A stretch of 64,000 nucleotides of DNA. Source: Syntrophus sp963665935 (GTDB lineage Bacteria > Desulfobacterota > Syntrophia > Syntrophales > Syntrophaceae). The notes beneath the pieces were generated by a model. The model was not told the DNA's origin. It did not search any database and saw only the letters and a list, made by a program, of their open reading frames with translations. Positions 16,693-24,860 of this stretch are shown piece by piece (positions within the stretch are counted from its first letter, which is position 1; each line of letters starts with the position of its first letter). Both the position numbers and the translations under genes were made by a program. The stretch lies in NCBI GenBank assembly GCA_963665935.1, contig OY762510.1, positions 930,001 to 994,000 on the forward strand, written 5' to 3'.

Positions 16693-16734
16693 ATGCCAAG
16701 AAAAAATGGAACAGGTCCTTTTGTAGGAAAATGA
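16693..16734 (+). pseudogene. Relic of a second MPRxxGTGP-type gene
   Basis: Thirteen codons read MPRKNGTGPFVGK and then stop. This matches the N-terminus of the zinc-ribbon protein encoded just upstream (MPRGDGTGP). The rest of the family's length is not found in any frame before the next gene fragment, so it is a truncated duplicate. Confidence 0.6.
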
Positions 16735-16792
16735 ACAGTAAGCAGCGATCGGCCAAGTTGCCTCATGTATTAGGGTGCAGGTGCATCGGATA

Positions 16793-16972
16793 ATGAAGAC
16801 CACACTTGACTGTATTCCCTGCTTCATCCGGCAGTCCTTGGACGTTGCAAGGCTGGCATCGCCGGATACTGCCGCTTCAATAGGGGAATCGTCCGCAATG
16901 TGTTCCAATGAACCACTGAAAGGAGATGAACAACACCACCATGAAAACACAAATTTTGTCTTACTCTGTTGA
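16793..16972 (+). pseudogene. N-terminal relic of a DUF89 (ARMT1-like) gene
   Basis: The first ~25 codons read MKTTLDCIPCFIRQSLDVAR, the hallmark N-terminus of DUF89 damage-control phosphatase-like proteins (CxxC within LDCIPCF). After about residue 28 the reading continues into unrelated sequence (EQHHHENTNF) and stops at codon 60, where full-length family members have about 280-300 residues. The 3' part overlaps the start of the FmdE-like gene, so a deletion has joined the two. Confidence 0.65.
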
Positions 16973-17510
16973 TGAATATATTGAAAAAATAACAGCCTTT
17001 CACGGCTATCCCGCACCAGGCGTGATTATCGGCGGATTCATGGTGGACCTGGCCGTTAGAAATCTCCCTGAAGGGATTCTCTATGACGCCATTGCTGAAA
17101 CACGAACCTGCCTTCCCGATGCCGTCCAGCTTCTGACTCCTTGCACCTTCGGCAACGGGTGGCTCACAGTCATCCCTCTGGGACACTTTGCCATCAGCCT
17201 ATATGACAAAAACAACGGAAAGGGCGTGCGGGTCTTTCTGGATTCCGAAAAAATGGAATCCTGGCAGGAAGTTAGGAACTGGTTTCTGAAATTAAAAACC
17301 AAGCAAGAACAGGATAGCGAAAAACTTTTCAAAGAAATCCGTAATGCCGGACAGGATACTCTTGGGCTTAGGCATGTGCATCTTCAACCCGACTTCCTCC
17401 AGAAGAAACACCAGGGAAAAGTTGCCCTCTGTCCTCAATGCCGGGAAGCCTATCCCGTCAAAGATGGCAATCTCTGCCTCGGCTGCCAGGGATCGGCTCC
17501 TTATCTTTAA
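16926..17510 (+). CDS. FmdE-like protein with C-terminal zinc finger
   Basis: A 194-residue protein resembling formylmethanofuran dehydrogenase subunit E (PF02663): EKITAFHGYPAPGVIIGGFMVDLA, then LPDAVQLLTPCTFGNGWLTV, and a C-terminal LCPQCREAYPVKDGNLCLGCQG zinc finger. The usual FHGHLCPG motif is FHGYPAPG here, so the His and Cys are lost, while the later Cys of TPCTFGNG is kept. No methanofuran pathway is present nearby; such proteins occur in metal clusters of many anaerobes. The ATG at 16926 directly abuts GGAG; the alternative at 16941 is 15 bases away, so the start is uncertain. Confidence 0.78.
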   Translation: MNNTTMKTQILSYSVDEYIEKITAFHGYPAPGVIIGGFMVDLAVRNLPEGILYDAIAETRTCLPDAVQLLTPCTFGNGWLTVIPLGHFAISLYDKNNGKGVRVFLDSEKMESWQEVRNWFLKLKTKQEQDSEKLFKEIRNAGQDTLGLRHVHLQPDFLQKKHQGKVALCPQCREAYPVKDGNLCLGCQGSAPYL

Positions 17511-17596
17511 CGATAAGGAATTCTGAAATTTCCTTGAATGGGATTCAGGCGCTGATAGAAAAATTTCCGTACGAAAACATTAAAGGGAGGTAATGC

Positions 17597-17824
17597 GTGC
17601 CATTTGGCTTTGTTAAGGGCAGAGGTTCGGTAAAAATGACTCCGACAGGCAGAACCGGACAAGGAAGAAGGAAAGGTAAGTGCGGCCGTGGCGGTCTCCC
17701 TGCCGACTGTATTTGTCCGCAATGTGGCCTTGTGGTCCCCCGTGAGCCCGGGGTCCCTTGTTTTCAGAGAAAATGCCCACAGTGCGGTTCTTTTATGGCC
17801 CGTCAATTTATGAAAAGTGAATAG
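17597..17824 (+). CDS. Small zinc-ribbon protein, copy 2
   Basis: A 75-residue paralogue of the 16423 gene. A basic Gly/Arg-rich N-terminal half is followed by CICPQCG and KCPQCG with the same spacing and the shared ending (GSFMARQ versus GTAMARE). The start is GTG at 17597, seven bases after GGGAGG; an ATG four bases upstream gives only a seven-codon frame. It lies between the FmdE-like and CDF-NifX genes. Probably a zinc or iron-binding accessory protein; function unknown. Confidence 0.75.
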   Translation: MPFGFVKGRGSVKMTPTGRTGQGRRKGKCGRGGLPADCICPQCGLVVPREPGVPCFQRKCPQCGSFMARQFMKSE

Positions 17825-17844
17825 GATGGGCCGCAGGGTGCGTC

Positions 17845-19155
17845 GTGGAAAACGCGAATAGTCACAGGGAATCGCTGAAACGGGGTCAGAGCGTGGCCAT
17901 AACCGCAACAATGGCCATATTTCTTCTTGCGGTTGCCAAATTTATCACCGGCTATCTCTTTGACTCCAGAATCCTTATTGCAGACGCCTTTCACAACGGC
18001 GTTGACGTGCTTGCTATTTTTGCATCCTGGTTCGGCCTCTGGCTCGCCTCCCGAAAGGAGAGCGTGACATTTCCCTATGGACTGTACAAAGCAGAGACCT
18101 TTGTTACCCTTGTCATTGGTGTTCTTGTCATATGGGCTGGTTTTGAGAACCTGCTTGAAGGGTACCGAAAGCTTTTTGCCCTGACTCCTCAACAGGCGTT
18201 TCCCGGACTGCCGGTCTTGGTAAGCACCGTTTCAGTCATCGTGTCGTATTTTGTGGCAAAGATGGAAAAGGACACGGGAGATTTCATCAATTCCGGAGCC
18301 CTTCAGGCCAACGCAGCCGAAACATTCCTCGATATCGGAACCTCTGCCGTTGTCCTTGCCGGCATCCTTTTAGCTCATGCGAAAATCCCCTATATCGAGG
18401 GTTCCATCGTGATGTTCATTGCCCTGCTCATCATCAGGCTTGGTTTGAAAAACGTATGGACACCGATTCTGATCCTCCTGGATGCGAATCTTGACCCAAA
18501 ACTTCAGGAAGAGATTGCGGCGGAGATATCCGTCTTGGACGGCGTTAAGGGCGTGGGGAAGGTGAAGATGCGCCAGTCCGGACCGTTTAAAATGGTGGAA
18601 TGCGATATCACGACAGGTCCTTCCGTCTCCGTGTTCAAGGCGCATGACCTGGCAGACAGGATCGAAAATCTAATCAAGGGAAATCACCGCCAGATTGAAT
18701 CCGTTTTTGTACATGTCGAACCGGCAAGGCAGGAGGCTCTATCCGTCATTATCCCGGTGCAAGAGATGAACGGATTGGATTCAAAGGTCCATGGCCACTT
18801 TGGCAGAGCGCCCTACTTCATCATTCTGAAACTGGACAGCAACGGAGGCGCGGAAATAGAAGATTTCTATTACAACGAATTCCTTGGTGTAAAGGACCGT
18901 ATCCATGTTGGGTTAAAGGTCATCAAGGCAGTGATCAAGCATGATCTGGATCTCGTCTTTACCGCTAAAATCGGCGAGATCTCTTTTCACATGCTGAAGG
19001 ATAATTTTATCGACATTTACAAGGCAGAAACAGGATCAACGGTACTTGAGACGATTGAACGATATCGCAATGGGGAAATCGGACCGCTTACAGAGCCGCA
19101 TCCGGCGGAAGACTCGGAGGTGGAAAGAAAGCGGGTTTCCGATGATCCGCTTTGA
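17845..19155 (+). CDS. CDF-family cation transporter fused to a NifX/NifB-like domain
   Basis: A 436-residue protein starting at GTG 17845. Residues ~15-200 form a six-helix cation diffusion facilitator with the metal-site residues in DAFHNGVDVLA and NAAETFLDIGTS. Residues ~205-295 form the cytoplasmic dimer domain. The tail (~300-410: VIIPVQEM, GHFGRAPYFIIL, VFTAKIGEISFHML) is a dinitrogenase iron-molybdenum cofactor (PF02579) domain, the NifX fold that binds Fe-S/Mo precursors. The fusion ties metal export to cluster handling; a regulatory metal-sensing role for the tail is my inference. Confidence 0.9.
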   Translation: MENANSHRESLKRGQSVAITATMAIFLLAVAKFITGYLFDSRILIADAFHNGVDVLAIFASWFGLWLASRKESVTFPYGLYKAETFVTLVIGVLVIWAGFENLLEGYRKLFALTPQQAFPGLPVLVSTVSVIVSYFVAKMEKDTGDFINSGALQANAAETFLDIGTSAVVLAGILLAHAKIPYIEGSIVMFIALLIIRLGLKNVWTPILILLDANLDPKLQEEIAAEISVLDGVKGVGKVKMRQSGPFKMVECDITTGPSVSVFKAHDLADRIENLIKGNHRQIESVFVHVEPARQEALSVIIPVQEMNGLDSKVHGHFGRAPYFIILKLDSNGGAEIEDFYYNEFLGVKDRIHVGLKVIKAVIKHDLDLVFTAKIGEISFHMLKDNFIDIYKAETGSTVLETIERYRNGEIGPLTEPHPAEDSEVERKRVSDDPL

Positions 19156-19265
19156 GATCACCACGATGATTTCAGGGGGAAGTAAGGAAGAGATGCATCC
19201 ATAAAAGGGTTTTGTTTTGTAATCAGTTTGGTTAATCTTGTTCATCTAAAAGGCAAGCGGGGGTT

Positions 19266-19796
19266 ATGAATATGGCGCTTTATCAGTACGGCGATCGGGT
19301 ACCCAGAGTCGGAAGGGATGTTTATGTCAGTGATTCTGCCCGGGTCATTGGGGATGTTGAAATCGGTGATGGATGTTACATCGGCCATGGGGTCATCTTG
19401 AGGGGAGATTACGGCAGCATCCGAATCGGGCCGGGCACCGCCGTAGAGGAGAATGCCGTGATCCATATTCGACCAGACGGGCTGAGCATCCTGGGAGAAC
19501 GGGTCACCATCGGCCATGGGGCGATCATCCATAGCGATCGGATCGATGATTTTGCCGTCATCGGCATGGGCGCGGTGCTCAGTCTGCATGCGGTGATCGG
19601 GCAATGGGCCATTGTCGGTGAAGGGTCCGTCATCCCCATGGATGGCCGGGTTGAGGCGGAAAAAATCATTGGCGGGGTGCCGGGGAAGGTGATCGGAAAC
19701 GTCCTGCCCCGACACAAGGAATTCTGGACCTGGGGCAAACAGCTTTATGTAGATCTCGCCAAAGCCTATCCGGAAAAACTCAAGCGTCTGGATTAG
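19266..19796 (+). CDS. Gamma-carbonic anhydrase-like hexapeptide protein (PaaY/YrdA type)
   Basis: A 176-residue left-handed beta-helix protein with hexapeptide repeats (ARVIGDVEIGDGCYIGHGVILRG). The zinc-ligand histidines of gamma-class carbonic anhydrases are visible as H in VIHIR and the pair HGAIIH. Relatives include PaaY thioesterase and YrdA, so hydration of CO2 or acyl-CoA hydrolysis are both possible. It stands between the CDF-NifX gene and a DUF364 gene, 110 bases from the former. The ATG at 19266 is used; a second at 19272 is equally placed. Confidence 0.88.
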   Translation: MNMALYQYGDRVPRVGRDVYVSDSARVIGDVEIGDGCYIGHGVILRGDYGSIRIGPGTAVEENAVIHIRPDGLSILGERVTIGHGAIIHSDRIDDFAVIGMGAVLSLHAVIGQWAIVGEGSVIPMDGRVEAEKIIGGVPGKVIGNVLPRHKEFWTWGKQLYVDLAKAYPEKLKRLD

Positions 19797-19844
19797 GAAT
19801 GTATTCATCATTGCCGCACCTTTTTCTCTTCAAGGATTGATCTT

Positions 19845-20594
19845 ATGGAATTGAATAACAGAATTTACCGCTTTTTTGAAAATCAAGCCGGAGATGTTCT
19901 CGTTGAAAATGTAACTCTGGGACTCGGTTATACGGCTGTAACGACCTCCGATGGAGGGCTCGGCGTTGCCTATACCTATTTCGTCACCAAAGGAAGCTGC
20001 TCCTTCGTCAATAAATACTATGATTTCGAGGGAAAGCCCGCGCTGGAACTTCTGGAGAAAATCAAAAGCCCCCACCCCCTTGAACGGAGCATGGCCCTCG
20101 CTCTGGTCAATGCCCTCAACTATCAGTATGCCCTTTCCCTGCCGGAAGATAAGGAAGATGGCCCTCTGCTGGACATTCTTTCCATTGGGGAACAGACGCG
20201 GGTGGCCATGGTCGGGGACTTTGCTCCCGTGGCCAAAGTTCTGAAGACAAAGGGCGCCCTCCTGGAAATCATCGATATTGCCAGGCGAATCGGAGAGAAA
20301 GAGGCATTTTACGACAAGCTCGGCAACTGGGCTGAAGTATTGATTTTAACCTCCACTTCGATTTTGAACAATACGACGGAAGAAATTTTCAACCATACAG
20401 GGACAGGGGTGAAAACCGTCATGCTCGGCCCGAGCACGCCCATGATCGGGGAAGTTTTTTCCCATCTTCCGGTGCACGTGCTGGCCGGTATGGTTCCCAT
20501 CGACAAGGAGAGGGTGCTCAAAGCCGTCCGTCATGGGGTCGGCACCATGGTGATCAAAAGGTTCAGCAGGAAATCCTATCTTTCTTTATTATGA
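19845..20594 (+). CDS. DUF364/DUF4213 protein (putative heavy-metal chelation domain)
   Basis: A 249-residue protein. The N-terminal DUF4213 region contains LGLGYTAVTTSDGGLGVAYTY, and the C-terminal DUF364 region contains VAMVGDFAPVAKVLK, a Rossmann-like strand-loop, then VLILTSTSILNNTTEEI and VMLGPSTPM. Structural relatives are described as possible heavy-metal chelators, usually near molybdenum, tungsten or other metal genes. It lies 48 bases after the carbonic-anhydrase-like gene and 36 before trmO, all in the same direction. Biochemical role not established. Confidence 0.85.
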   Translation: MELNNRIYRFFENQAGDVLVENVTLGLGYTAVTTSDGGLGVAYTYFVTKGSCSFVNKYYDFEGKPALELLEKIKSPHPLERSMALALVNALNYQYALSLPEDKEDGPLLDILSIGEQTRVAMVGDFAPVAKVLKTKGALLEIIDIARRIGEKEAFYDKLGNWAEVLILTSTSILNNTTEEIFNHTGTGVKTVMLGPSTPMIGEVFSHLPVHVLAGMVPIDKERVLKAVRHGVGTMVIKRFSRKSYLSLL

Positions 20595-20630
20595 TCCGGG
20601 TCATACCGATTTTCTTTCAGAGAGTGTGAG

Positions 20631-21182
20631 ATGAAAAAAATAAATGCTGGGGATAAAAACCAGATCATTGAAGAGCCGGCCCCGTCGGGGATGGAAGAGG
20701 CCTTTATTGTTTATCGGCCCATCGGCGTGATTCACAGCGAACACGTCATCCCGGAAAAGACGCCCATCCAGCCAGTATACGCCCGCGGCTGCAAAGGAGA
20801 GGTGGAAGTCTATCCGGAATTTGCGCAGGGTTTGAGCGACCTGGAAGGGTTCTCCCACCTTTATCTGATTTATCATTTTCACCGGGCGCAATCTGCGCAG
20901 CTCTTGGTCAAGCCTTTTCTCCAGGATGTGATGCGGGGAATTTTTTCAACCCGGGCGCCTCGCCGCCCCAATGCCATCGGGTTGAGCATTGTCCAGTTGA
21001 TCCGCCGCGAGGGAAATATCCTTCATCTCGACGGCATGGACATTCTGGACGGCACGCCCCTCCTGGACATCAAGCCCTACACGGCCAAGTTTGACTTCTT
21101 TCAGACGACATGCAACGGCTGGCAGGACGAGGTGGATGAGGGAGCGGCCCAGCAGCGGGGTAAGCGCGGCTATAAGAAATAA
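20631..21182 (+). CDS. trmO: tRNA (N6-threonylcarbamoyladenosine37-N6)-methyltransferase TrmO-like
   Basis: A 183-residue UPF0066/TsaA protein. YRPIGVIHSEHV begins the SAM-binding beta-barrel; GLSDLEGFSHLYLIYHFHRA and RGIFSTRAPRRPNAIGLS are the family signature. TrmO methylates t6A37 in some tRNAs with SAM. The about 27-residue N-terminal lead before the domain has no recognisable feature. In bacterial genomes of this type TrmO-like proteins also accompany metal or molybdopterin genes, so a tRNA role is the family expectation rather than shown. Confidence 0.88.
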   Translation: MKKINAGDKNQIIEEPAPSGMEEAFIVYRPIGVIHSEHVIPEKTPIQPVYARGCKGEVEVYPEFAQGLSDLEGFSHLYLIYHFHRAQSAQLLVKPFLQDVMRGIFSTRAPRRPNAIGLSIVQLIRREGNILHLDGMDILDGTPLLDIKPYTAKFDFFQTTCNGWQDEVDEGAAQQRGKRGYKK

Positions 21183-21241
21183 TGGAAGGAATGGATATGC
21201 TGACTTATGAATATGAATGGGAGATCTGCGGGGAGTGATTT

Positions 21242-22228
21242 ATGAATGCAAGCCGTTTTCGCTATGTCTATGGACCCGTTCCATCGCGGCGTTTGGGCCG
21301 TTCACTGGGGCTGGATATCGTTCCCTTTAAGACTTGCACCTTTGATTGTGTGTACTGTCAACTGGGCCGGACTACCAACAAGACGATGGAAAGGAAAGAA
21401 TATGTTTCCGCTGCCGACGTTCTGGACGAAGTGAAACGGAAGCTGGCGGAGGAAGATGTCCCTGATTACATTACCTTCTCAGGTTCCGGGGAACCAACGC
21501 TGAACAGCCGAATCGGGGATATGATCCGCCGGATCAAAGAACGGACGAATATTCCGGTGGCGATCCTGACCAATGGCTCACTCTTGTGGAGAAAAGAAGT
21601 TCAGGATGACTTGATGACAGCCGATCTTGTCATCCCCTCGCTGGACGCCGGGGATGAACAGCTTTTCCAATACGTGAACCGGCCCCACGGGGATCTTTCC
21701 TTTGACCGGCTGGTTGACGGCTTGGCCGAGTTTACCCGGCGATTTCCGGGGCCGGTCTGGCTTGAAGTCTTGCTGCTTCAAGGCGTGACCGGCATGCCCG
21801 CCCATGTTGAAAAAATCGCCGCCCTGGTGAAGCGCATCGCGCCGGCACGCATTCAACTGAACACCGTCTGCCGCCCACCCGCCGAGGAGTTCGCCTATCC
21901 CCTTTCCGGGGAGGACTTGCTGTCTTTGAAAGAATTCTTTCCGGGGCATGTGGATGTCATCACAGAGGATCGTTCGGACCGGCCCGATGCATCGGCCTTT
22001 TCTGAAAGCAGGGGAAAAGATATCCTGGCTTTGCTCCGCAGACGCCCCTGCACTTCCGCGGATGTTGCGGACGGTCTCGGCATCCATGTCACGGAAGCGC
22101 TCAAACGCCTCAACACCCTGGTTGAGCTGGGAGCAGTGCATTCCGTCGTTTCCGGCGGTCGCAACTTTTACACCGTAGCGGGTGGAGAAACATCTTCAAG
22201 TTCAGCATTGGAAGAAGGAACGGAATGA
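21242..22228 (+). CDS. Radical SAM protein (COG0731-like) with C-terminal winged-helix segment
   Basis: A 328-residue protein. The cluster motif is CTFDCVYCQ (C-x3-C-x2-C) near residue 32, preceded by YGPVPSRRLGRSLG, which marks the COG0731-like group. YITFSGSGEPTLN is the SAM/GGE-type motif. Residues ~255-315 (DILALLRRRPCTSADVADGL) look like a winged helix-turn-helix. The substrate is unknown; related archaeal enzymes act on wybutosine, but no such pathway is evident. It follows trmO by 59 bases in the same direction. Confidence 0.87.
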   Translation: MNASRFRYVYGPVPSRRLGRSLGLDIVPFKTCTFDCVYCQLGRTTNKTMERKEYVSAADVLDEVKRKLAEEDVPDYITFSGSGEPTLNSRIGDMIRRIKERTNIPVAILTNGSLLWRKEVQDDLMTADLVIPSLDAGDEQLFQYVNRPHGDLSFDRLVDGLAEFTRRFPGPVWLEVLLLQGVTGMPAHVEKIAALVKRIAPARIQLNTVCRPPAEEFAYPLSGEDLLSLKEFFPGHVDVITEDRSDRPDASAFSESRGKDILALLRRRPCTSADVADGLGIHVTEALKRLNTLVELGAVHSVVSGGRNFYTVAGGETSSSSALEEGTE

Positions 22229-22349
22229 GAGAAAGGATCAAGGAGGCTTGAGGAATTTCTCAAGGCGTTTCCAATCTTTCACTTACATTTTGCGAAGAGA
22301 TGTTCTGCAGTTAATTACATCGATTTTTCCCTTTAGGAGTGCACACTTA

Positions 22350-22578
22350 TGAAATCTGCGGTTATCGTCATCGACATGGTCAAGGATACACTGGATTCCC
22401 CCCATCCACTGCCCATCGCGACCTTATTGAGGACTGCTGCGCCTCCCATAAACCAGAGGTTCACGAGAACACTTTGAATGCTTACCGCAATAATCCTCTT
22501 TATCCGCTGCTGAAGGTCATAACCACGGACGAATTTCTGCAGGAACTGGACTATACCAAATTACATTCAAAAGGTTAA
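22350..22578 (+). pseudogene. Internally deleted isochorismatase-family hydrolase
   Basis: From ATG 22350 the frame reads MKSAVIVIDMVKDTLD and on through LPIATLLRTAAPPINQ before stopping, the N-terminus of a cysteine hydrolase of the isochorismatase family. In another frame, 22460-22575 reads LNAYRNNPLYPLLKVITTDEF, the family's C-terminal end. The central ~110 residues, including the catalytic lysine and cysteine, are absent. Deletion plus frameshift. Confidence 0.75.
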
Positions 22579-22648
22579 CAAGGCGGCAAGTGGTAACTGC
22601 CGGAACAAAGAAAATAGCTCGTGATTATCTCAAATAGTGCGTCAGGGC

Positions 22649-22680
22649 GAAGCCCCCTGCAGCCTTTGTCAGGGGGCTTC
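22649..22680. terminator. Strong GC hairpin between convergent units
   Basis: GAAGCCCCCTG (22649-22659) pairs with CAGGGGGCTTC (22670-22680) around a ten-base loop. It lies between the plus-strand isochorismatase relic and the 3' end of the minus-strand gene at 22702. It has no long T tract, so it may be a bidirectional hairpin rather than a classical terminator. Confidence 0.5.
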
Positions 22681-22701
22681 AATTAACGGATTGAATGATT
22701 G

Positions 22702-23112
22702 CTAAGCCAGCAGCTTTCCGGCACCCGCCCCGGGGGTAACCCCGTAGATTTCATCGATTTTCAGAATTACAATGCCTTTGGATTTTAATGGAAAGCCTGC
22801 AGCATTCCCCAGTTCCTCAATCCATTTGGCCGTTTCGTCGTAACGTTTGCCACTGGTCTCAATGACAATGTTCCCTTTTAACTGGTATCCTTCATGCCCT
22901 TCCCAAAAGGTGACCGACACTTTGGGATTCGCCTTCATATTTGCCAAAGTTTTGTTAAAAAACTGATCTGACAAGAGAATGGTTTCATCATCGATGATCT
23001 GTTTAGCTCCTACAGGCACCGCGTTTGGGGTCCCATCTCCGGTTGCCGTGGCCAGCACAACGGCAGGAACCTTCTTAAACAATTCCTTTATACGGTCTGT
23101 CATTTTTGCCAT
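22702..23112 (-). CDS. Pyridoxamine 5'-phosphate oxidase-like flavin-binding protein
   Basis: A 136-residue split-barrel protein (PF01243 type): VPAVVLATATGDGTPNAVPVGA forms the flavin-binding first strands, followed by ILLSDQFFNKTLANMKANPKVSVTFWE. The small size and lack of the PNPOx C-terminal domain fit the general FMN-binding group found in anaerobes, rather than true pyridoxine oxidase. AAGGAGG lies about 9 bases before the ATG. Probable monocistronic unit next to the IS630 element. Confidence 0.87.
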   Translation of the reverse strand: MAKMTDRIKELFKKVPAVVLATATGDGTPNAVPVGAKQIIDDETILLSDQFFNKTLANMKANPKVSVTFWEGHEGYQLKGNIVIETSGKRYDETAKWIEELGNAAGFPLKSKGIVILKIDEIYGVTPGAGAGKLLA

Positions 23113-23181
23113 GATGTTTCCTCCTTTAATTCGTTTTTTTGGTAAGTTTAAATAAAAATCAGCACTAGTACCGTGTAACTT

Positions 23182-23742
23182 CTATAAGTTTGGATAAAGA
23201 CGTTTCAGTTTGATTCGAGCGTCTGAGGTTGTAAATTGCCAATCAATTTTTTTAGAACTGTTATTGCGGTCTTTTTCCCATGCATTCACTTCGGCTCGCA
23301 TGGTTTCCATATCGGGAATCCGACAATCAAGACATTGCCCCTTCAACACGCTGAGTTCAATTTCTGCCATGTTGAGCCAACTTCCATGCTTCGGCGTATG
23401 ATGAATTTCAAGTCGCTCCGCCAAGCGTCGGGCCTCCTTGGGCTCAAATGTCTCATAAAGTGAGGCGATATTGTGTGTATTCAAATTGTCCATAACCAGC
23501 CGTACTTTGATTGCATCAGGATAGCGTTCGTCAAGCATCTGCTTGATCTGCAATGCCCAATCCTTTCTGGTGCGGCGTTCCGTCACTGCCACATGTCTCT
23601 TACCCGCCAGCGGTTCAACTTCCATGAATATTTCTGCGACGCCATTTCTGACGTATTCGTCGTCAACGCGTAACGGTTGACCCGGTTTGCACGGTATCGG
23701 CTCTCGGACTTCTCCGATCATTTGCTTGGAAGATTCATCCAT
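23182..23742 (-). pseudogene. IS630 transposase, C-terminal DDE half
   Basis: This 186-codon half begins MDESSKQMIGEVREPIPC and carries the later catalytic acids in VMDNLNTHN and NMAEIELS with the HTPKHGSWLN motif. The codon before MDESS is TGA where family members have Trp (VVWMDES), so the reading is interrupted rather than a natural start. Confidence 0.8.
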
Positions 23743-23807
23743 TCATACCACCGGATACTCAGGACTGTACGAAAAATGATAGACCTCCAATACATCCTCC
23801 ATCGCGG

Positions 23808-24314
23808 CTACAAATGCTGCGTTCCCTTCTGGAGGAATTTTCCAGTACTTGTTGAGGTGAGGTCTAAGTTCATTTTTTTTAAAACTCGCTGCACAGTCAT
23901 ATGCGATATCGATGAGGCGATGTTAAGTTCGATGACCTTGTCGGCAAGAAGTCTGACGGTCCAGCGTCTATGTCCCTCTGGAACGTCTGAACAAGCCAAG
24001 GCAATGAGTCTTGCTTCAAAAGCTCCGTCAAATATGATTTCCCTTGGCGGTTTTTCCCGGGGCTTGCGCTCCAGTGCAGCCTCAAGGCCATCTGTTACAA
24101 ACCGCTTTTTTAGATGTTCAATCGTCCGACTTGTGATTCCGAGCGCTTCTGCAATGTCGGAGACATTCCATGCCGGACCATCGACTCCGGCATCACAAAG
24201 CAATAAAGCCCGGGCATGGATGACTCTTCGCGCATGGGTCTTTCCGCATCTTGTTAATGCCTCCAGTTCCTTCCGCTCTTCCCGTGTCAGTGTTACTCGA
24301 TATCTTGGCGACAT
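23808..24314 (-). pseudogene. IS630 transposase, N-terminal helix-turn-helix half
   Basis: The 168-codon half carries the HTH region (NVSDIAEALGITSRTIEHLKKR) and ends in a shifted frame after MTVQRVLKKMNLDL. In the neighbouring frame the expected continuation KYWKIPPEGNAAFVAAMEDV is present at about 23760-23850, which shows a one-base frameshift. The original gene started at 24314 with GGAGG upstream. Confidence 0.8.
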
Positions 24315-24510
24315 GGCAACCTCCTTGAGTAGGATGTTGCCAGTGTAGCATATTGTAGATAAAAACGAACTATTGTATGTTACATGGCACTAGCTGCTTC
24401 TACCAGTCGCGCACTTTTGACCAATATTCAAGTTTTTTGTATCCAGAAAAATCCACAAGGATTTACCAATTTAAGTGATCCCAATCAGCAAAAACCTTGG
24501 CACATATGGG

Positions 24511-24525
24511 TATTACTAAGTAATA
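24511..24525 (+). promoter_or_regulatory. Palindromic operator candidate
   Basis: TATTACTAAGTAATA is a perfect 7-1-7 palindrome located 28 bases before the ribbon-helix-helix regulator gene at 24554. Position and symmetry suggest autoregulation of the regulator and the metal transporter genes behind it. Confidence 0.5.
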
Positions 24526-24553
24526 TTCATACAATACATACGGGAGCTTACCC

Positions 24554-24841
24554 ATGAAAAAGAAGGAAGGGATTATCACCTTCAAGGTCAACGAGGATCT
24601 GTTGGAGGTCATCAAAAACATACCAAACCGCTCGGAATTCATCAGGGATGCAGTCATGGCGGCCCTTGAGAATGTCTGTCCTCTCTGTAGCGGAACAGGG
24701 ATCCTGACACCGAAGCAGAAGGAACATTGGGAAATATTCTCCCGGCATCACACGGTCCAAAGGTGCGAGGATTGCGATGAACTTTTCATTGCCTGTGAAA
24801 AAGCAGACAATAAACAAATATTTACGATGGATTGCACATAA
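24554..24841 (+). CDS. Ribbon-helix-helix regulator with cysteine-rich C-terminus
   Basis: A 95-residue protein. Residues 6-40 (IITFKVNEDLLEVIKNIPNR, SEFIRDAVMAAL) form a CopG/MetJ-type ribbon-helix-helix. The C-terminal part has CPLCSGTG, then RCEDCDELFIAC, giving paired cysteines for zinc or another metal. Such proteins precede metal ABC transporter genes, as here, so it is probably a metal-sensing repressor of them. The coding end overlaps the region upstream of the broken znuA-like gene. GGGAGC precedes the ATG. Confidence 0.82.
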   Translation: MKKKEGIITFKVNEDLLEVIKNIPNRSEFIRDAVMAALENVCPLCSGTGILTPKQKEHWEIFSRHHTVQRCEDCDELFIACEKADNKQIFTMDCT

Positions 24842-24860
24842 TAAAAAACGTGATGCCTTA

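Larger units (their letters stand above)
23166..24392 (-). mobile_element. IS630-family insertion sequence, inactivated
   Basis: Imperfect terminal inverted repeats are visible: GTACCGTGTAAC at 23168-23179 and GTTACATGGCAC at 24379-24390. Each is flanked outside by TA (23166-23167 and 24391-24392), the IS630 target duplication. The transposase between them is broken by a frameshift near 23850 and an in-frame TGA at 23743-23745. The element separates the flavin protein gene from the metal transporter remnants. Confidence 0.82.
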
